From: Antribacter soli
Lineage (GTDB): Bacteria; Actinomycetota; Actinomycetes; Actinomycetales; Cellulomonadaceae
Length of the DNA stretch: 64,000 bases
Direction of reading: 5' to 3'
Assembly: GCF_021568775.1 (NCBI RefSeq)
Contig: NZ_JAKGSG010000029.1
Coordinates: 62,001-126,000, forward strand
Each line of letters begins with the position of its first letter. Position 1 is the first letter of the stretch. This document shows positions 50,201 through 59,679 of this stretch, piece by piece. The notes beneath the pieces are model-generated. The model was not told the origin of the DNA. It worked only from the letters and a program-made list of their open reading frames with translations, and did not search any database. The translations under genes were made by a program, and so were the position numbers.

Positions 50201-51610
50201 ATGAGAAGCACAGCACTTCGAAGAACCCGTCTGGCCGCGCTGCTCGCGCTGACCCTCGTACCGGCTGCGCTCGTGCCGCCGGCCGAGGCGGCCCCCACCA
50301 CGATCGCTCTGGGCCGTGCCTCGTTCGAGTCGGTCAACTACCCAGGGCGGTTCGTCCGGCACCAGGACTGGCTGGGCCGGATCGACCCCGTGACGTCCGC
50401 CGGCTCCGCCCAGCTCAAGCAGGACGCGTCGTTCACGGTCGTGCCCGGTCTCGCGTCGCCGTCGTGCTACTCGTTCCAGGCGGTGAACGGGCAGTTCCTG
50501 CGCCACCGCGACTATCGGGTGCGGCTGGAGACGAACGACGGCTCGGCCACGTTCCGCGGCGACGCGACGTTCTGCGCCGAGACGGGCTCGGTCTCGGGCT
50601 CGGTGTCGTTCACGTCGTACAACTTCCCGCAACGGCGCCTGCGGCACCGCGATTCCGAGCTCTGGATCGACACCTACCAGGACACGGCACTCTTCCGGGC
50701 CGACAGCTCGTTCCAGCTCCGGTCCCCGTGGGCGCCGAAGACGACCACGAACCCGGTCATTCCCGGTCTCTTCGCCGATCCGCACATCACCTACCTCGAC
50801 GGCCGGTACTACCTGTACCCGACGACGGACGGCTACGCGAGCTGGTCGTCGCCGTCGTACACCGCCTGGTCCTCGACCGACCGCGTGACCTGGACCAGCC
50901 ATGGCGTCGTTCTCGACCTCGGGCCGGATGTGTCCTGGGCCGACAACTCGGCGTGGGCACCCGCCGTCGTCGCGAAGAACGGGAAGTACTACATGTACTT
51001 CAGCGGCGGGGCTGCGTCTGGTGACACCGCCAAGCACCTCGGCGTCGCGGTGGCCGACTCTCCCGCAGGCCCGTTCCGCGACGCCCTCGGCAAGCCGCTG
51101 GTGCGCGCCGGCACCTACTCCGGGCAGGCCATCGACCCGATGGTGTTCACCGACAAGGACGGCCAGTCCTACCTGTACTGGGGCAACGGAACGGCGTGGG
51201 TCGTGCCGCTCAACGCCGACATGACGTCGTTCGACGCGGCCAAGGTCAAGAACATCACCCCGAGCGGCTACCGGGAGGCGTCTTTCGTGTTCGAGCGCCA
51301 GGGCACCTACTACTTCATGTGGTCCGAGAACGACACGCGGGACGAGAACTACCAGGTCGCCTATGCCACCAGCACGTCCCCGCTCGGCCCGTGGACCAGG
51401 CGCGGCGTCGTGCTGAGCAAGCGCCTCGACCTGGGGATCAAGGGCACCGGCCACCACTCCGTGGTGCAGGTGCCGGGCACCGACACCTGGTACGTCGGCT
51501 ACCACCGGTTCGCCGTACCCGCGGGCAACGGCACGAACCGCGAGGTCGCGATCGACCGGATGACCTTCAACCCCGACGGCACGATCGTCCCGATCGAGCC
51601 GACCCTGTGA
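50201..51610 (+). CDS. Secreted GH43 arabinanase/arabinofuranosidase-type protein with N-terminal AbfB-like domain
   Basis: The 469-residue secreted protein has a signal peptide (about 1-30, ending PPAEAA). An AbfB/CBM42-like beta-trefoil follows (about 37-170, with SFESVNYPGRFVRHQDW, SFQAVNGQFLRHRDYRVRL and SYNFPQRRLRHRDSELWI repeats). The GH43 beta-propeller (about 180-469) has VIPGLFADPHITYLDGRYYL with the general-base Asp, SAWAPAVVAKNGKYYMYFSG, DPMVFTDKDGQSYLYWGNG and YREASFVFERQGTYYFMWSE with the acid Glu. AbfB modules bind arabinofuranose side chains. GGGAGAGAACC precedes the ATG. Confidence 0.9.
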   Translation: MRSTALRRTRLAALLALTLVPAALVPPAEAAPTTIALGRASFESVNYPGRFVRHQDWLGRIDPVTSAGSAQLKQDASFTVVPGLASPSCYSFQAVNGQFLRHRDYRVRLETNDGSATFRGDATFCAETGSVSGSVSFTSYNFPQRRLRHRDSELWIDTYQDTALFRADSSFQLRSPWAPKTTTNPVIPGLFADPHITYLDGRYYLYPTTDGYASWSSPSYTAWSSTDRVTWTSHGVVLDLGPDVSWADNSAWAPAVVAKNGKYYMYFSGGAASGDTAKHLGVAVADSPAGPFRDALGKPLVRAGTYSGQAIDPMVFTDKDGQSYLYWGNGTAWVVPLNADMTSFDAAKVKNITPSGYREASFVFERQGTYYFMWSENDTRDENYQVAYATSTSPLGPWTRRGVVLSKRLDLGIKGTGHHSVVQVPGTDTWYVGYHRFAVPAGNGTNREVAIDRMTFNPDGTIVPIEPTL

Positions 51611-51627
51611 TGTCACAAAGGAGTGAT

Positions 51628-53094
51628 ATGAACCTCATTGCCTCGTCACGACGAACGGCCACCACCGTCGCCGCGATGCTCCTGACCCTCGCCCTCTTGG
51701 CCGGTACGTGGGTCGTCGCGACCGCGCAGCGCGCGTCCGCCCTCGACCCGTTCACCGGCTACCTGATGGTCCACTTCACCGGTGAGTCCGCGAGCGGCGA
51801 GCAGATCTACCTCGCCCACAGCACGGACGGGCTGAACTGGACGGACCTCAACAACGGCGGCCCCGTGGTGGTGTCCACCGTCGGCACCCGCGGAGTCCGT
51901 GACCCCGCGATCGTCCGCTCCCCGCAGGGCGACAAGTACTGGATCATCGCGACCGATCTGCGCATCGCGAGCGGCACGTCGTGGTCCGACGCCGCCAACC
52001 GCGGCAGTACATCGCTCGTCGTGTGGGAGTCCACGAACCTCGTCGACTGGTCCGAGCCCCGACTCGTCAACGTCGCCGGCAGCATCTCGGGCGCGGGCAA
52101 CGCGTGGGCGCCGGAGGCGATCTACGACCCCGCCACCGGCGACTACGTCGTCTACTGGGCGACGAACGCCGCCCGCAACGGCGTCACCAAGCACCGGATC
52201 TACTACTCGCGCACGAAGGACTTCCAGACGTTCAGCGCCGCGCAGCTCTACATCGAGCGGCCGGGCACGCAGGGCATCATCGACACCCAGATCGTCGAGT
52301 CGCCGACGAGCGTGGGCGGCTTCCGGTACTACCGCGCCTCCGCCGACGGCCACATCACGATCGAGGCGAGCAACTCGATCCTCGGCACGTGGACCACGAT
52401 CGGGAACCTGTCCCACATGGGCATCTCCAACGGTACGGGTGGCGGCAACGTGGTCGAGGGCCCCATGTGGATGCCGTTCAACAACGGCACCTCGTGGGCG
52501 CTCTGGCTCGACCAGTTCGCCACCGGCCGCGGCTACATGCCCATCCGCTCGTCCAACCTCGGCAGCACCCAGAACTTCCAGACCGTGAGCTCCTACAACC
52601 TGGGCGGCACGAAGAAGCGGCACGGGTCGATCCTGCAGATCACCGCTGCCGAGCAGAGCCGGATCGTCGCGCGCTGGGGCAGCACGGCGGTCAGCCGGAT
52701 CCAGTCCTACAACTTCCAGGACCGGTACGTGCGCCACGCGAACTACGACGTGCGCATCGACCCGAACGTGTCGCCCGCCCAGGACGGGCAGTGGCGGATC
52801 GTCCCGGGCCTGGCCGGCACCGGCACGGTCTCGTTCCAGTCCGTGAACCTCCCCGACCACTACCTGCGGCACGAGAGCTTCGACTTCGTCCTCGCACGCT
52901 ACGACGGCACGTCGACCTTCCGGGCCGACGCAAGCTTCAGGGCCGTCGCCGGCCTGGCCTCGTCCTCGTGGACGTCGTACCAGTCGTACAACTTCCCCGA
53001 CCGGTACATCAGGCACTACGCGTACCAGCTCCGGCTCGACACCATCACCGATGCGACCGGTCGCGCCGACGCGACCTTCCGCGCAGTGGGCTGA
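51628..53094 (+). CDS. Secreted GH43-like beta-propeller protein with C-terminal AbfB-like domain
   Basis: The 488-residue secreted protein has a signal peptide (about 1-36, ending AQRASA). A five-bladed propeller (about 38-350) contains GTRGVRDPAIVRSPQGDKYW, AWAPEAIYDPATGDYVVYWA and GNVVEGPMWMPFNNGTSWAL. A C-terminal beta-trefoil (about 355-488) has SYNFQDRYVRHANYDVRI, SFQSVNLPDHYLRHESFDF and SYNFPDRYIRHYAYQLRL repeats. DPA and AP-E motifs fit GH43-like catalytic Asp/Glu. AAAGGAG precedes the ATG at 51628. Domain order is reversed relative to the preceding GH43; the two probably share a transcript and act on arabinan or arabinoxylan. Confidence 0.85.
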   Translation: MNLIASSRRTATTVAAMLLTLALLAGTWVVATAQRASALDPFTGYLMVHFTGESASGEQIYLAHSTDGLNWTDLNNGGPVVVSTVGTRGVRDPAIVRSPQGDKYWIIATDLRIASGTSWSDAANRGSTSLVVWESTNLVDWSEPRLVNVAGSISGAGNAWAPEAIYDPATGDYVVYWATNAARNGVTKHRIYYSRTKDFQTFSAAQLYIERPGTQGIIDTQIVESPTSVGGFRYYRASADGHITIEASNSILGTWTTIGNLSHMGISNGTGGGNVVEGPMWMPFNNGTSWALWLDQFATGRGYMPIRSSNLGSTQNFQTVSSYNLGGTKKRHGSILQITAAEQSRIVARWGSTAVSRIQSYNFQDRYVRHANYDVRIDPNVSPAQDGQWRIVPGLAGTGTVSFQSVNLPDHYLRHESFDFVLARYDGTSTFRADASFRAVAGLASSSWTSYQSYNFPDRYIRHYAYQLRLDTITDATGRADATFRAVG

Positions 53095-53125
53095 CCCGGC
53101 ACGAGATGCCCGACGGGGCCGTGGC

Positions 53126-53217
53126 TCACTTGATGGAGCCGCGCACGACGCCGGAGATGACCCACCGCTGCGCGATGACGTAGACGAGCAGGAGGGGTGC
53201 CATCGCCATGAGGTAGG
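53126..53217 (-). pseudogene. C-terminal remnant of a carbohydrate ABC transporter permease
   Basis: Minus-strand codons upstream of the TGA at 53126-53128 read YLMAMAPLLLVYVIAQRW then VISGVVRGSIK. QRWVISGVVRGSIK is the terminal block of MalG-type CUT1 permeases. Upstream the frame does not continue into a permease, and five-sixths of the gene is absent. It lies downstream of the GH36 gene on the same strand, indicating a deleted transporter. Confidence 0.75.
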
Positions 53218-53327
53218 AGCACCGCGGCCCGCCGACGTCTCGGGGACAGGTGTCGACTCATGGGTTGCGCCTCCTTGCGCGAGGGGGTGATGGGTGAGGC
53301 GGGCCGCTCACGGCGGGCCGCTCGGGG

Positions 53328-55481
53328 TCAGACGGCGGAGACCTCCAGCACCACGAGCCGACCGGGGTAGAGCACAGGCGCCTGCAGGCCTGCCAGCGCC
53401 AGCTGTCGGCCCGTGAGCGTGATCGGGCGGCGGGTCCAGGCGAGCGGCGACTGCCCGGGACCGTCGTCGACCGAGCCGGCGACGACGCGCACGGTGTAGC
53501 GGCGGTCAGGGTCGAGACCCGGCAGGGTGAACCGGCCGGGCGGGTAGGTGACGCTGGTGGTGACCTGGGCGTAGGTGAACACCGCGGCGGCAGCGTCGGC
53601 GGAGACGACACCACGGACGTCGGCGTGCGGGTCGCCGTCGCCGTTCACCACGCGGCCGCCGTGTGCGAGGTCGCGGTACCGCTTGTGCAGCGCGACCCAG
53701 CCGGCGACCTCGCTCAGGCCCTCGTCGTCCAGCGTGGTCAGGTCCCACTCGATACCGAAGTGGCCGAACAGCGCCACACCGCCCGACAGGTCGAGCGCCA
53801 CGGTGCGACCTGTGGAGTGCACCTTCGGCGTGGTCAGGTGCATGCCCATCAGCTCCGGCGGCAGGAGCAGGCCGGTGTAGCGCTGGTTGGTCAGGCGCTC
53901 GATCGGGTCCAGGGTGTCGGACGTCCACACACGGTCGGTCAGCTCGAGGATGCCCAGGTCGACACGGCCACCGCCCGAGGCGCAGGACTCGATCTCGAGC
54001 CCGGGATGCCGGTCCTTGAGCTCAGCCAGCAGCCGGTACAGGGCGAGCACCGTCTCGTGCACGTGGGGACGGCCGGTCTCGGCGCTGCCGGCTTCGAGCA
54101 GGTCCCGGTTGTGGTCCCACTTGAGGTAGGCGATGTCGTGCTCGCTCAGCAGGGCGTCCAGCCGCTCGAGCACGTACTTGTACGCGTCCGGGTGCGCCAG
54201 GTCCAGGGCGTACTGCTGACGTCCGGGCAGCGGCAGCTCGTCGCGGGCACGCAGGATCCACTCGGGGTGCTTGCGGGCGAGGTCGCTGTCGAGGTTGATC
54301 ATCTCGGGCTCGACCCACAGCCCGAACTCCATCCCCAGTCCGCGCACCGCGGCGATCAGCGGGTCCAGCCCGTCGGGCCACACCGCGGAGTCGACGAACC
54401 AGTCCCCCAGCCCCGCGGTGTCGTCGCGGCGGCCGAGGAACCACCCGTCGTCGAGGACGAACCGCTCCACGCCGACCGCCGCGGCACGCTCCGCCAGCGT
54501 GAGCAGGGTGGGCAGCGAGTGGTCGAAGTAGACGGCCTCCCACGTGTTGAGGGTGACCGGTCGCTCCCGTCGCGGGTGCTGGGGGCGTGCCCGCAGCTCC
54601 TGGTGGAACCGGTGTGCCAGCTGGTCGAGCCCCTCGCCCCACGAGCCGACGGCCCAGGGCGTGGCGTACGAGGCGTCGCGGTCCAGCGCGATCTCGCCCG
54701 GGATGAGCAGCTCCCCGGCGGACAGGTACGCGTCCGCCGTGGGCGTGCGCTCGGCGACGAGCCGGTGGTTGCCGCTCCAGGCGACGTGCACGGCGTGCAC
54801 CACGCCGTGCCCGAAGCCGAACCCTCGCCGGCCGGCCGCGAGCAGCAGGCTCGCGTCGTGGCCGGGTCGCCCACGGCGGGACTCGCGCACGTGTGCACCG
54901 ACGGTCAGCTCGTGCCGCTGCGGGGACCGCTCGCGCAGGTGTCGCCCGGTGGTGTCGAGGATCTCGTCGGCGCCCGCCGGCAACGGGAACACCGGCGCGA
55001 GCGCCGCCACGGTGTACGGCTCCTCGGTGCGGTTCGTCAGCGTCAGCCGCTGACGGAACAACCCCGCGGGCGTGACCTCGAGCTCGACGTCGAGCGTGAG
55101 CCCGGGAGCCTCGTCAGCGGCGTGGACGACCACCCGCGCGGGACCGTCGCCGCCGGCGCGGACACGTTCGACGTCGATCGCGCGGGTCACCAGGCGCGGT
55201 GAGAAGTCCCGGCCGGCGCGGTGCCCGGACAGTCCCGGGATTCCGAACCATCCGGCCGACTGGCCCGGCACGAGCGACATCGCGACCGGGGCGTCGAGGC
55301 CGCCGGAGACTCGCTGCGGAACCCCGGCCGCCACCAGGTCGGCCAGCTCGGGATCCTGGAGGTCGCCGAGGTCCGCACCCCACCACACGATCACGGGAAG
55401 GTCGGCAAGGTCAGTCGCCAGGACGACGCTCGTCCCGCCGCCACGAAGGTGAAGCACACCAGAGTGCTCGAGCTGCTGCAT
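53328..55481 (-). CDS. GH36 alpha-galactosidase
   Basis: The 717-residue cytoplasmic enzyme has classical GH36 order: an N-terminal beta-sandwich, PVTLNTWEAVYFDHS, FVLDDGWFLGRRDDTAGLGD, EFGLWVEPEMINLDSDL, the nucleophile region IAYLKWDHNRDL, EIESCASGGGRVDLGIL and a WTSDTLDPIERL acid/base region. This matches RafA/AgaA-type tetrameric alpha-galactosidases for raffinose- and galactomannan-derived oligosaccharides. It is closer to canonical GH36 than the 24.3-kb paralogue. A TTCTTTC-N7-GAAAGAA repeat lies 4 nt upstream of its ATG, between it and the ROK gene. Confidence 0.93.
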   Translation of the reverse strand: MQQLEHSGVLHLRGGGTSVVLATDLADLPVIVWWGADLGDLQDPELADLVAAGVPQRVSGGLDAPVAMSLVPGQSAGWFGIPGLSGHRAGRDFSPRLVTRAIDVERVRAGGDGPARVVVHAADEAPGLTLDVELEVTPAGLFRQRLTLTNRTEEPYTVAALAPVFPLPAGADEILDTTGRHLRERSPQRHELTVGAHVRESRRGRPGHDASLLLAAGRRGFGFGHGVVHAVHVAWSGNHRLVAERTPTADAYLSAGELLIPGEIALDRDASYATPWAVGSWGEGLDQLAHRFHQELRARPQHPRRERPVTLNTWEAVYFDHSLPTLLTLAERAAAVGVERFVLDDGWFLGRRDDTAGLGDWFVDSAVWPDGLDPLIAAVRGLGMEFGLWVEPEMINLDSDLARKHPEWILRARDELPLPGRQQYALDLAHPDAYKYVLERLDALLSEHDIAYLKWDHNRDLLEAGSAETGRPHVHETVLALYRLLAELKDRHPGLEIESCASGGGRVDLGILELTDRVWTSDTLDPIERLTNQRYTGLLLPPELMGMHLTTPKVHSTGRTVALDLSGGVALFGHFGIEWDLTTLDDEGLSEVAGWVALHKRYRDLAHGGRVVNGDGDPHADVRGVVSADAAAAVFTYAQVTTSVTYPPGRFTLPGLDPDRRYTVRVVAGSVDDGPGQSPLAWTRRPITLTGRQLALAGLQAPVLYPGRLVVLEVSAV

Positions 55482-55484
55482 GGG

Positions 55485-55505
55485 TTCTTTCTACCACGGA
55501 AAGAA
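55485..55505. promoter_or_regulatory. Inverted repeat TTCTTTC-N7-GAAAGAA between GH36 and ROK genes
   Basis: Perfect 7-bp arms with a 7-nt spacer, a layout seen at ROK (XylR/Mlc) operators. It covers the GH36 translation-start region. Confidence 0.65.
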
Positions 55506-55556
55506 CTGCTCGCCAAGGGTGCGCGTCCCTACCAGCGTTCGGGGACAATAACCGGT

Positions 55557-56741
55557 GTGAGCGACGACCAGACGCCCGGCCTGGGCAAGACCTCCCGTGA
55601 GCTCGCGCGCCAGGTCCTCGTCCACGGGCCTATCTCGCGAGCGGACCTGGGCAATCGGCTCGACCTGTCCCCCGCCAGCCTGACCCGCCTGTCCCGCCCG
55701 TTCCTCGACCGAGGGATCTTCGTCGAGGCTCCCGCTACCGCGCACGGAGCACACCGACCCGCCAAGCCGCTCGACGTGCACGTGGACGCAGCACGCTTCA
55801 TCGGCGTCAAGATCACCGGAGACACGGCGTACGGCGTGATCACGAACCTCCGCGCGACCCCGCTCGCGGACGCCTCGCGCGCCCTGACCAGCGCAGCCTT
55901 CGACGACATCGTCGCCGTCGTCGCCTCGCTCGCCGACGAGCTGGACCGCGCGACCGCAGGCGCACCGGTGGCCGGCCTGGGGGTCACCATCGGCGGGCAC
56001 GTCACCGACGACGGCGTCGTCACCCGTGCCACCTTCCTCGGCTGGCACGACGTGCCGCTCGCCGCAGCGCTCGAGGCCGCCACCGGACTGCCGACCTGCG
56101 CAGAGAACGACGTCACCGCCCTGACGATCGCCCAGCAGTGGTTCGGCGAGCTCCGCGACGCCGGTTCGTTCGCGGTGGTCACCGTCGGAGCCGGCGTCGG
56201 GTACGGGCTCGTCATCCACGACCGGGTCATCAAGACCCCGAACACCGGCCTCGGCCTGGGCGGGCACATCCCGCTCGTCGACGACGGGCCGCCGTGCTTC
56301 CTCGGGCACCCTGGCTGCTCGACGGCGATGCTCGCCTCACCGAGCATCGCAGCTCACGCTTCGCAGCAGCTGGGACGCACCGTGGGCTACGGCGAGGTCC
56401 TGGACCTCGCCGGGGCAGGAGACCCCACCGCCCGATCCATCACCGACACGGCCGGCCGCGCCCTCGGGCGGCTGCTGAGCTGCATCACCAACCTCGCCAT
56501 GGTCGACTCGATCGTGCTGGCCGGTGACGGCATCGCCCTGTGGGACCTCGCCGCGCCGTCCGCGCTCGCGCAGCTCACCGCCGACCGCGACCCGCAAGCA
56601 ACACCGGTCCACATCGTCATCGACCCCTCCGGCTTTACCGCCTGGGCCCGCGGAGCAGCCGCAGTCGCGATCACCCGCGCCCTCGACTCGCTCCGCCTGA
56701 CGACACCGGCGGCGACGCTGCCTCACGCCTTCGGCGGCTAG
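55557..56741 (+). CDS. ROK family transcriptional regulator
   Basis: The 394-residue protein has an N-terminal winged helix (RELARQVLVHGPISRADLGN; DLSPASLTRLSRPFLDRGI) and a ROK sugar-kinase-like domain (FIGVKITGDTAYGVITNL; FAVVTVGAGVGYGLVIHD; GHIPLVDDGPPCFLGHPGCS). The ROK zinc motif usually reads CxCG; here it is CFLG, so one cysteine is replaced. GACAAT lies 7 nt before the GTG at 55557 and no ribosome-binding site exists, suggesting leaderless translation. It probably represses the divergent GH36 gene. Confidence 0.88.
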   Translation: MSDDQTPGLGKTSRELARQVLVHGPISRADLGNRLDLSPASLTRLSRPFLDRGIFVEAPATAHGAHRPAKPLDVHVDAARFIGVKITGDTAYGVITNLRATPLADASRALTSAAFDDIVAVVASLADELDRATAGAPVAGLGVTIGGHVTDDGVVTRATFLGWHDVPLAAALEAATGLPTCAENDVTALTIAQQWFGELRDAGSFAVVTVGAGVGYGLVIHDRVIKTPNTGLGLGGHIPLVDDGPPCFLGHPGCSTAMLASPSIAAHASQQLGRTVGYGEVLDLAGAGDPTARSITDTAGRALGRLLSCITNLAMVDSIVLAGDGIALWDLAAPSALAQLTADRDPQATPVHIVIDPSGFTAWARGAAAVAITRALDSLRLTTPAATLPHAFGG

Positions 56742-56772
56742 CAGCGTTGCCGGGACCCGCGCCGTCGGGCCG

Positions 56773-58794
56773 TCACAGCGCGCCGATCAGCTCGGGGAGC
56801 GCTCCGTCCCGGGCAAAGACGGGAATCACGTCGATCTGGGCCTCGACCGTCATCCATCGCCCGCCTTCGACCTTCTCGCCGGTGTGGAGGTCGGTCCACG
56901 ACGAGCCCTGCGGGAGGTAGACCTCGCGACTCGTCGCATGCGCCTGGACAACGGGAGCGACGAGCAGATCCGGCCCGTACATGTACTGGTCGCCCAGGTC
57001 CCAGCACGTCGGGTCGTCCGGGAACTCGTGGAACATCCCGCGCATCACCGGCTGACCATAGGTGTGAGCGGCCGCCATGAGCTCGCGCGTGTAGGGCCGC
57101 ATGGTCTCGCGCAGGTGGACGTACTTGGCGAGGATCTCGTACACCTCCTCGCCGAAGCTCCACAGCTCGTTGGGCGCACCGCTGCGGCAGCGTGCGGAGC
57201 CGTCCGCTGCGGTGACGTCGTCGTAGGGAGCGCGGTCGCCGTGCATCCGCATCACCGGACAGAACGCACCGAACTGGAACCACCGCACGAGCAGGTCGTG
57301 GAAGTCGGGGTCGGTGATGTCGCCGCCGTGGAAGCCGCCGATGTCGGTGGTGAACCAGGGGATGCCGGCGACGCCCATGTGGATGCCCGCCGTGATCTGC
57401 CGACGAAGGTCGTCATAGGTGGAGTGGATGTCACCGGACCAGACCAGCGCCCCGTAGCGCTGGCTGCCCGCCCAGGCGCAGCGCAGCAGGTTGACGACCT
57501 CCTCCTGGCCGGCGGCCTTCTGCCCCTCGTAGAAGGCTCGGGCGAACGCCTGGGGGTAGATGTTGCCGACCTGCAGGTTCGGCCCGAGGTGGTAGCGGTA
57601 GTTGTCGAAGTCGTAGACGCCGTACTCGGGCTCGGCCTCGTCGAGCCAGAACAGCTTGATCCCCAGGTCGTGATAGTTGCGCTTGCAGATCTCCCAGACG
57701 GCCTGCCGAGCCCGGGGGTTGGTGGCGTCGAGGAAGACGCTGGGACCTTGGAACCCCATCTGGAGGTCGAGCCCGCGGTCCGTGCGGACCAGGAGGTTCT
57801 CCTTCTTGAGCCGCGCGAAGTTCTCCGACTCGATCGAGATCTGCGGCCAGACGGACACCATCAGCTCGATGCCCAGCTCGTTGAGCTCGGCCACCATGGC
57901 CTGGGGATCCGGCCAGAACTCTTCCTCGAAGCGGAAGTCCCCCATCTTGGGCCAGTGGAAGAAGTCCGCGACGATGACGTCCATCGGGAGGCCGCGTCGC
58001 TTGTGCTCGCGCGCCACCTCGAGGAGCTGCTCCTGGTTCCAGTAGCGCAGCTTGCACTGCCAGTAGCCCAGCCCGTACTCGGGCATCGTCGGGACGTGGC
58101 CGGTGGCGTCGGCGTACGCGGCGGCGATCGCCGCCGGGGTCTGGCCGACGGTGATCCAGTAGTCGAGCTGCTTCGTCGACTCCGCGACCCACTCCGTGCG
58201 GTTCGCCGCGAAGGTGGCGCGTCCGATCGCGGGGTTGTGCCACAGGAACCCGTACCCCGCGCTGGACAGCACGAACGGGACGCTCGCCTGCGAGTTGCGG
58301 TGGGCGAGCTCGAAGGTGGAGCCCTTGATGTCCAGGATCTCCTGCTGGTACTGCCCCATCCCGTACAGCTTCTCGCCCGGGACCGGCTCGAACGCGGCGG
58401 TCAGGTGGTGGTCGCCGCCGACGACCGGGCGGAAGCCGCGGGCGTCGAGCTTGAGGGAGCCACCGGCGTCGAGCTCGCGCAGGACGGTGCGACCCGATGC
58501 GTCCCGGAAGTCCAGCGCGCACCGGTAGACCTGGTAGCCGACCTGCTCGTCGAAGTAGTCCCAGGCGTGCAGCGCGACCGTGAGCTCGTCGTTGACGAGC
58601 TGGGCGGAGCCGCCGTCGACGCTGACCGCGACGTCGACGGGTGCGGGCGGCAGCAGCGCGTGGTCGGTGTCGAAGACCTCGGCACCGGGCGCGCACCGCA
58701 CGCGGACCGAGCTCTTGCCCCAGGCCTGAACGACCACGGTCTGACCGCCGCCGCGCCAGGTGATCCTGCCCGGGCCGATCTCGAAGGTGTCCAT
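56773..58794 (-). CDS. GH31 alpha-xylosidase-type glycoside hydrolase (second copy)
   Basis: The 673-residue protein is closely similar throughout to the 20.5-kb GH31: shared MSVWPQ..ENF, FWLDEAEPEYGVYDF with the nucleophile, RYGALVWSGDIHSTY with the acid/base, and GVAGIPWFTTDIGGFHGGD. No signal peptide. The ATG at 58794 aligns with the paralogue's start; a GTG at 58806 is possible. Last gene of a MalEFG-type transporter operon. The two copies serve different transporters and so probably different oligosaccharides. Confidence 0.86.
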   Translation of the reverse strand: MDTFEIGPGRITWRGGGQTVVVQAWGKSSVRVRCAPGAEVFDTDHALLPPAPVDVAVSVDGGSAQLVNDELTVALHAWDYFDEQVGYQVYRCALDFRDASGRTVLRELDAGGSLKLDARGFRPVVGGDHHLTAAFEPVPGEKLYGMGQYQQEILDIKGSTFELAHRNSQASVPFVLSSAGYGFLWHNPAIGRATFAANRTEWVAESTKQLDYWITVGQTPAAIAAAYADATGHVPTMPEYGLGYWQCKLRYWNQEQLLEVAREHKRRGLPMDVIVADFFHWPKMGDFRFEEEFWPDPQAMVAELNELGIELMVSVWPQISIESENFARLKKENLLVRTDRGLDLQMGFQGPSVFLDATNPRARQAVWEICKRNYHDLGIKLFWLDEAEPEYGVYDFDNYRYHLGPNLQVGNIYPQAFARAFYEGQKAAGQEEVVNLLRCAWAGSQRYGALVWSGDIHSTYDDLRRQITAGIHMGVAGIPWFTTDIGGFHGGDITDPDFHDLLVRWFQFGAFCPVMRMHGDRAPYDDVTAADGSARCRSGAPNELWSFGEEVYEILAKYVHLRETMRPYTRELMAAAHTYGQPVMRGMFHEFPDDPTCWDLGDQYMYGPDLLVAPVVQAHATSREVYLPQGSSWTDLHTGEKVEGGRWMTVEAQIDVIPVFARDGALPELIGAL

Positions 58795-58865
58795 CTCGTC
58801 TGTCACTCTTTCTGCGCGGGGCCGCTCGCCGGACGGCGGCGGAACGTTGTGGGTCACTCGGGTCC

Positions 58866-59678
58866 TCAGTCCTTCACGGCGCCGGCGGTGACGCCCGCGG
58901 CGACGTACTTCTGCGCCACGACGAGCAGGACGGCCGCAGGGACGGACGCGACGACGGCGGTCGCCATCATCGGCCCCCACTCCTGGTTCTGCGCGCCGAT
59001 GTAGTGGTAGATGCCCATCGTGATGGGGCGCAGATCGCCCCCCTCACGGTTCAGGGTCGACGCGAAGAGGAAGTCGGACCAGGCCCAGAGGAACGCGAAC
59101 AGGGACGCGGTGATGACCGAGTTGCGCGAGATCGGCATCACGACCGACCGGAAGGTGCGCCACGTGGACGCGCCGTCGAGCTGGGCCGCCTGGAGCATCT
59201 CGCGCGGTATCCCGGCCATGAACGCCGACAGGAGCATGACCGCGAACGGCACGGCGATGGTCGAGTCCGCCAGGACGAGGCCGGGGATCGTGTTGAGAAG
59301 CCCGATCCGGTTGTAGATCGAGTAGAAGCCGAGGGACATCACGACGGCGGGAACCATCTGGGCGACGATCAGCGCGAAGTTCAGCACCCGCCGGCCGGGA
59401 ACCGCGAGCCTCGCCAGGGCGAAGGCCGCCGGCGCGGCCACGGCGAGCGTCACGGCGACCGTCCCGAGGCCGACGACGATGCTGGTGCCGAGATAGGGCA
59501 GCTGGTCGCGAAGGACGACGGCGTAGTGGTCGAGGGTGAAGTCCGCGGGCACCACGTCTCCGCTGCGGATGCTCTCCCGGCGGGTGAACGAGACGTTGAT
59601 CATCCAGTAGACCGGGAAGAGCATGAGGGCCGTCAGCGCGACCGCGACAGGCGCCTTCCACCATGAGCGACGAACCAT
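58866..59678 (-). CDS. Carbohydrate ABC transporter permease (MalG type)
   Basis: The 270-residue protein has six hydrophobic segments, EAA-like loop EMLQAAQLDGASTWRTFRSV, and C-terminal KYVAAGVTAGAVKD typical of CUT1 MalG-type permeases. The ATG lies 1 nt from the stop of the MalF-type gene, so translation is coupled. Confidence 0.92.
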   Translation of the reverse strand: MVRRSWWKAPVAVALTALMLFPVYWMINVSFTRRESIRSGDVVPADFTLDHYAVVLRDQLPYLGTSIVVGLGTVAVTLAVAAPAAFALARLAVPGRRVLNFALIVAQMVPAVVMSLGFYSIYNRIGLLNTIPGLVLADSTIAVPFAVMLLSAFMAGIPREMLQAAQLDGASTWRTFRSVVMPISRNSVITASLFAFLWAWSDFLFASTLNREGGDLRPITMGIYHYIGAQNQEWGPMMATAVVASVPAAVLLVVAQKYVAAGVTAGAVKD

Positions 59679-59679
59679 C

